Part shown: one piece after another, positions 4,489 to 5,513 of the stretch | Layout of the letters: every line of letters begins with the position of its first letter | Numbering within the stretch: position 1 is the first letter of the stretch | NCBI GenBank assembly: GCA_023248665.1 | Contig: JAHFEC010000079.1 | Span: forward strand, 1-5,513 | Direction of reading: 5' to 3' | Source: Microcaldota archaeon | Lineage (GTDB): Archaea > Micrarchaeota > Micrarchaeia > Anstonellales > Anstonellaceae | DNA: 5,513 bases | The notes under the pieces: model-generated | What the model saw: the letters and a program-made list of their open reading frames with translations, nothing else | Databases searched by the model: none | Told to the model about the DNA's origin: nothing | Program-made: the position numbers and the translations under genes

Positions 4489-5513
<1,025 letters not shown>

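Overview
The window looks archaeal. It carries an archaeal-type phosphoenolpyruvate carboxylase, a helicase-less ERCC4/XPF-type nuclease and a small JAMM/MPN+ metalloprotease. The gene starts are preceded by TATA boxes of the archaeal kind (TTTATATC, CTTTATAAAA, TTTTATAT) at about the right distance for TBP/TFB promoters, and one gene appears to be transcribed without a leader. Coding DNA is GC-rich with AT-rich promoter gaps. The small compact genes suggest a euryarchaeal or DPANN-type genome (for example Micrarchaeota or Iainarchaeota/Diapherotrites). That placement is inference; the sequence alone does not fix the phylum.

Left part (1-1946, + strand): the 3' nine-tenths of ppcA, which enters from outside the window, followed by a two-gene type II toxin-antitoxin operon. 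The operon encodes a ribbon-helix-helix antitoxin and a RelE/ParE-fold toxin whose reading frames overlap by 11 bases. Just after its TATA box lie two identical 14-bp palindromes, ATGTG-N4-CACAT, the second running into the antitoxin start codon. This looks like an autoregulatory operator.

Middle part (1997-3844): two minus-strand genes and one divergent plus-strand gene. The minus genes are an ERCC4-HhH structure-specific nuclease and, downstream of it, an unrecognised basic protein with a C-terminal coiled coil. The latter seems to have its own promoter over the end of the nuclease gene. The plus gene encodes an N-terminal coiled coil, a flexible linker and a C-terminal winged helix. The divergent gap (3230-3412) contains four CATGA(TT) repeats at exactly 11-bp spacing next to the TATA box of the winged-helix gene, and a fifth copy beside the nuclease promoter. 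A plausible reading is that the winged-helix protein controls itself and perhaps the nuclease.

Right part (3845-5513): a 266-bp gene-free gap with two strong inverted repeats, then a 125-residue JAMM protease gene with a leaderless-type promoter. It converges on the 3' third of carB (carbamoyl-phosphate synthase large subunit, minus strand, running out of the window). The two stop codons share one CTAG palindrome.

The metabolic genes link loosely: PEP carboxylase makes oxaloacetate, the precursor of aspartate, and CarB makes carbamoyl phosphate. Both feed pyrimidine and arginine synthesis. The genes between them do not form an obvious pathway. No transposase, CRISPR array, rRNA or tRNA was recognised.
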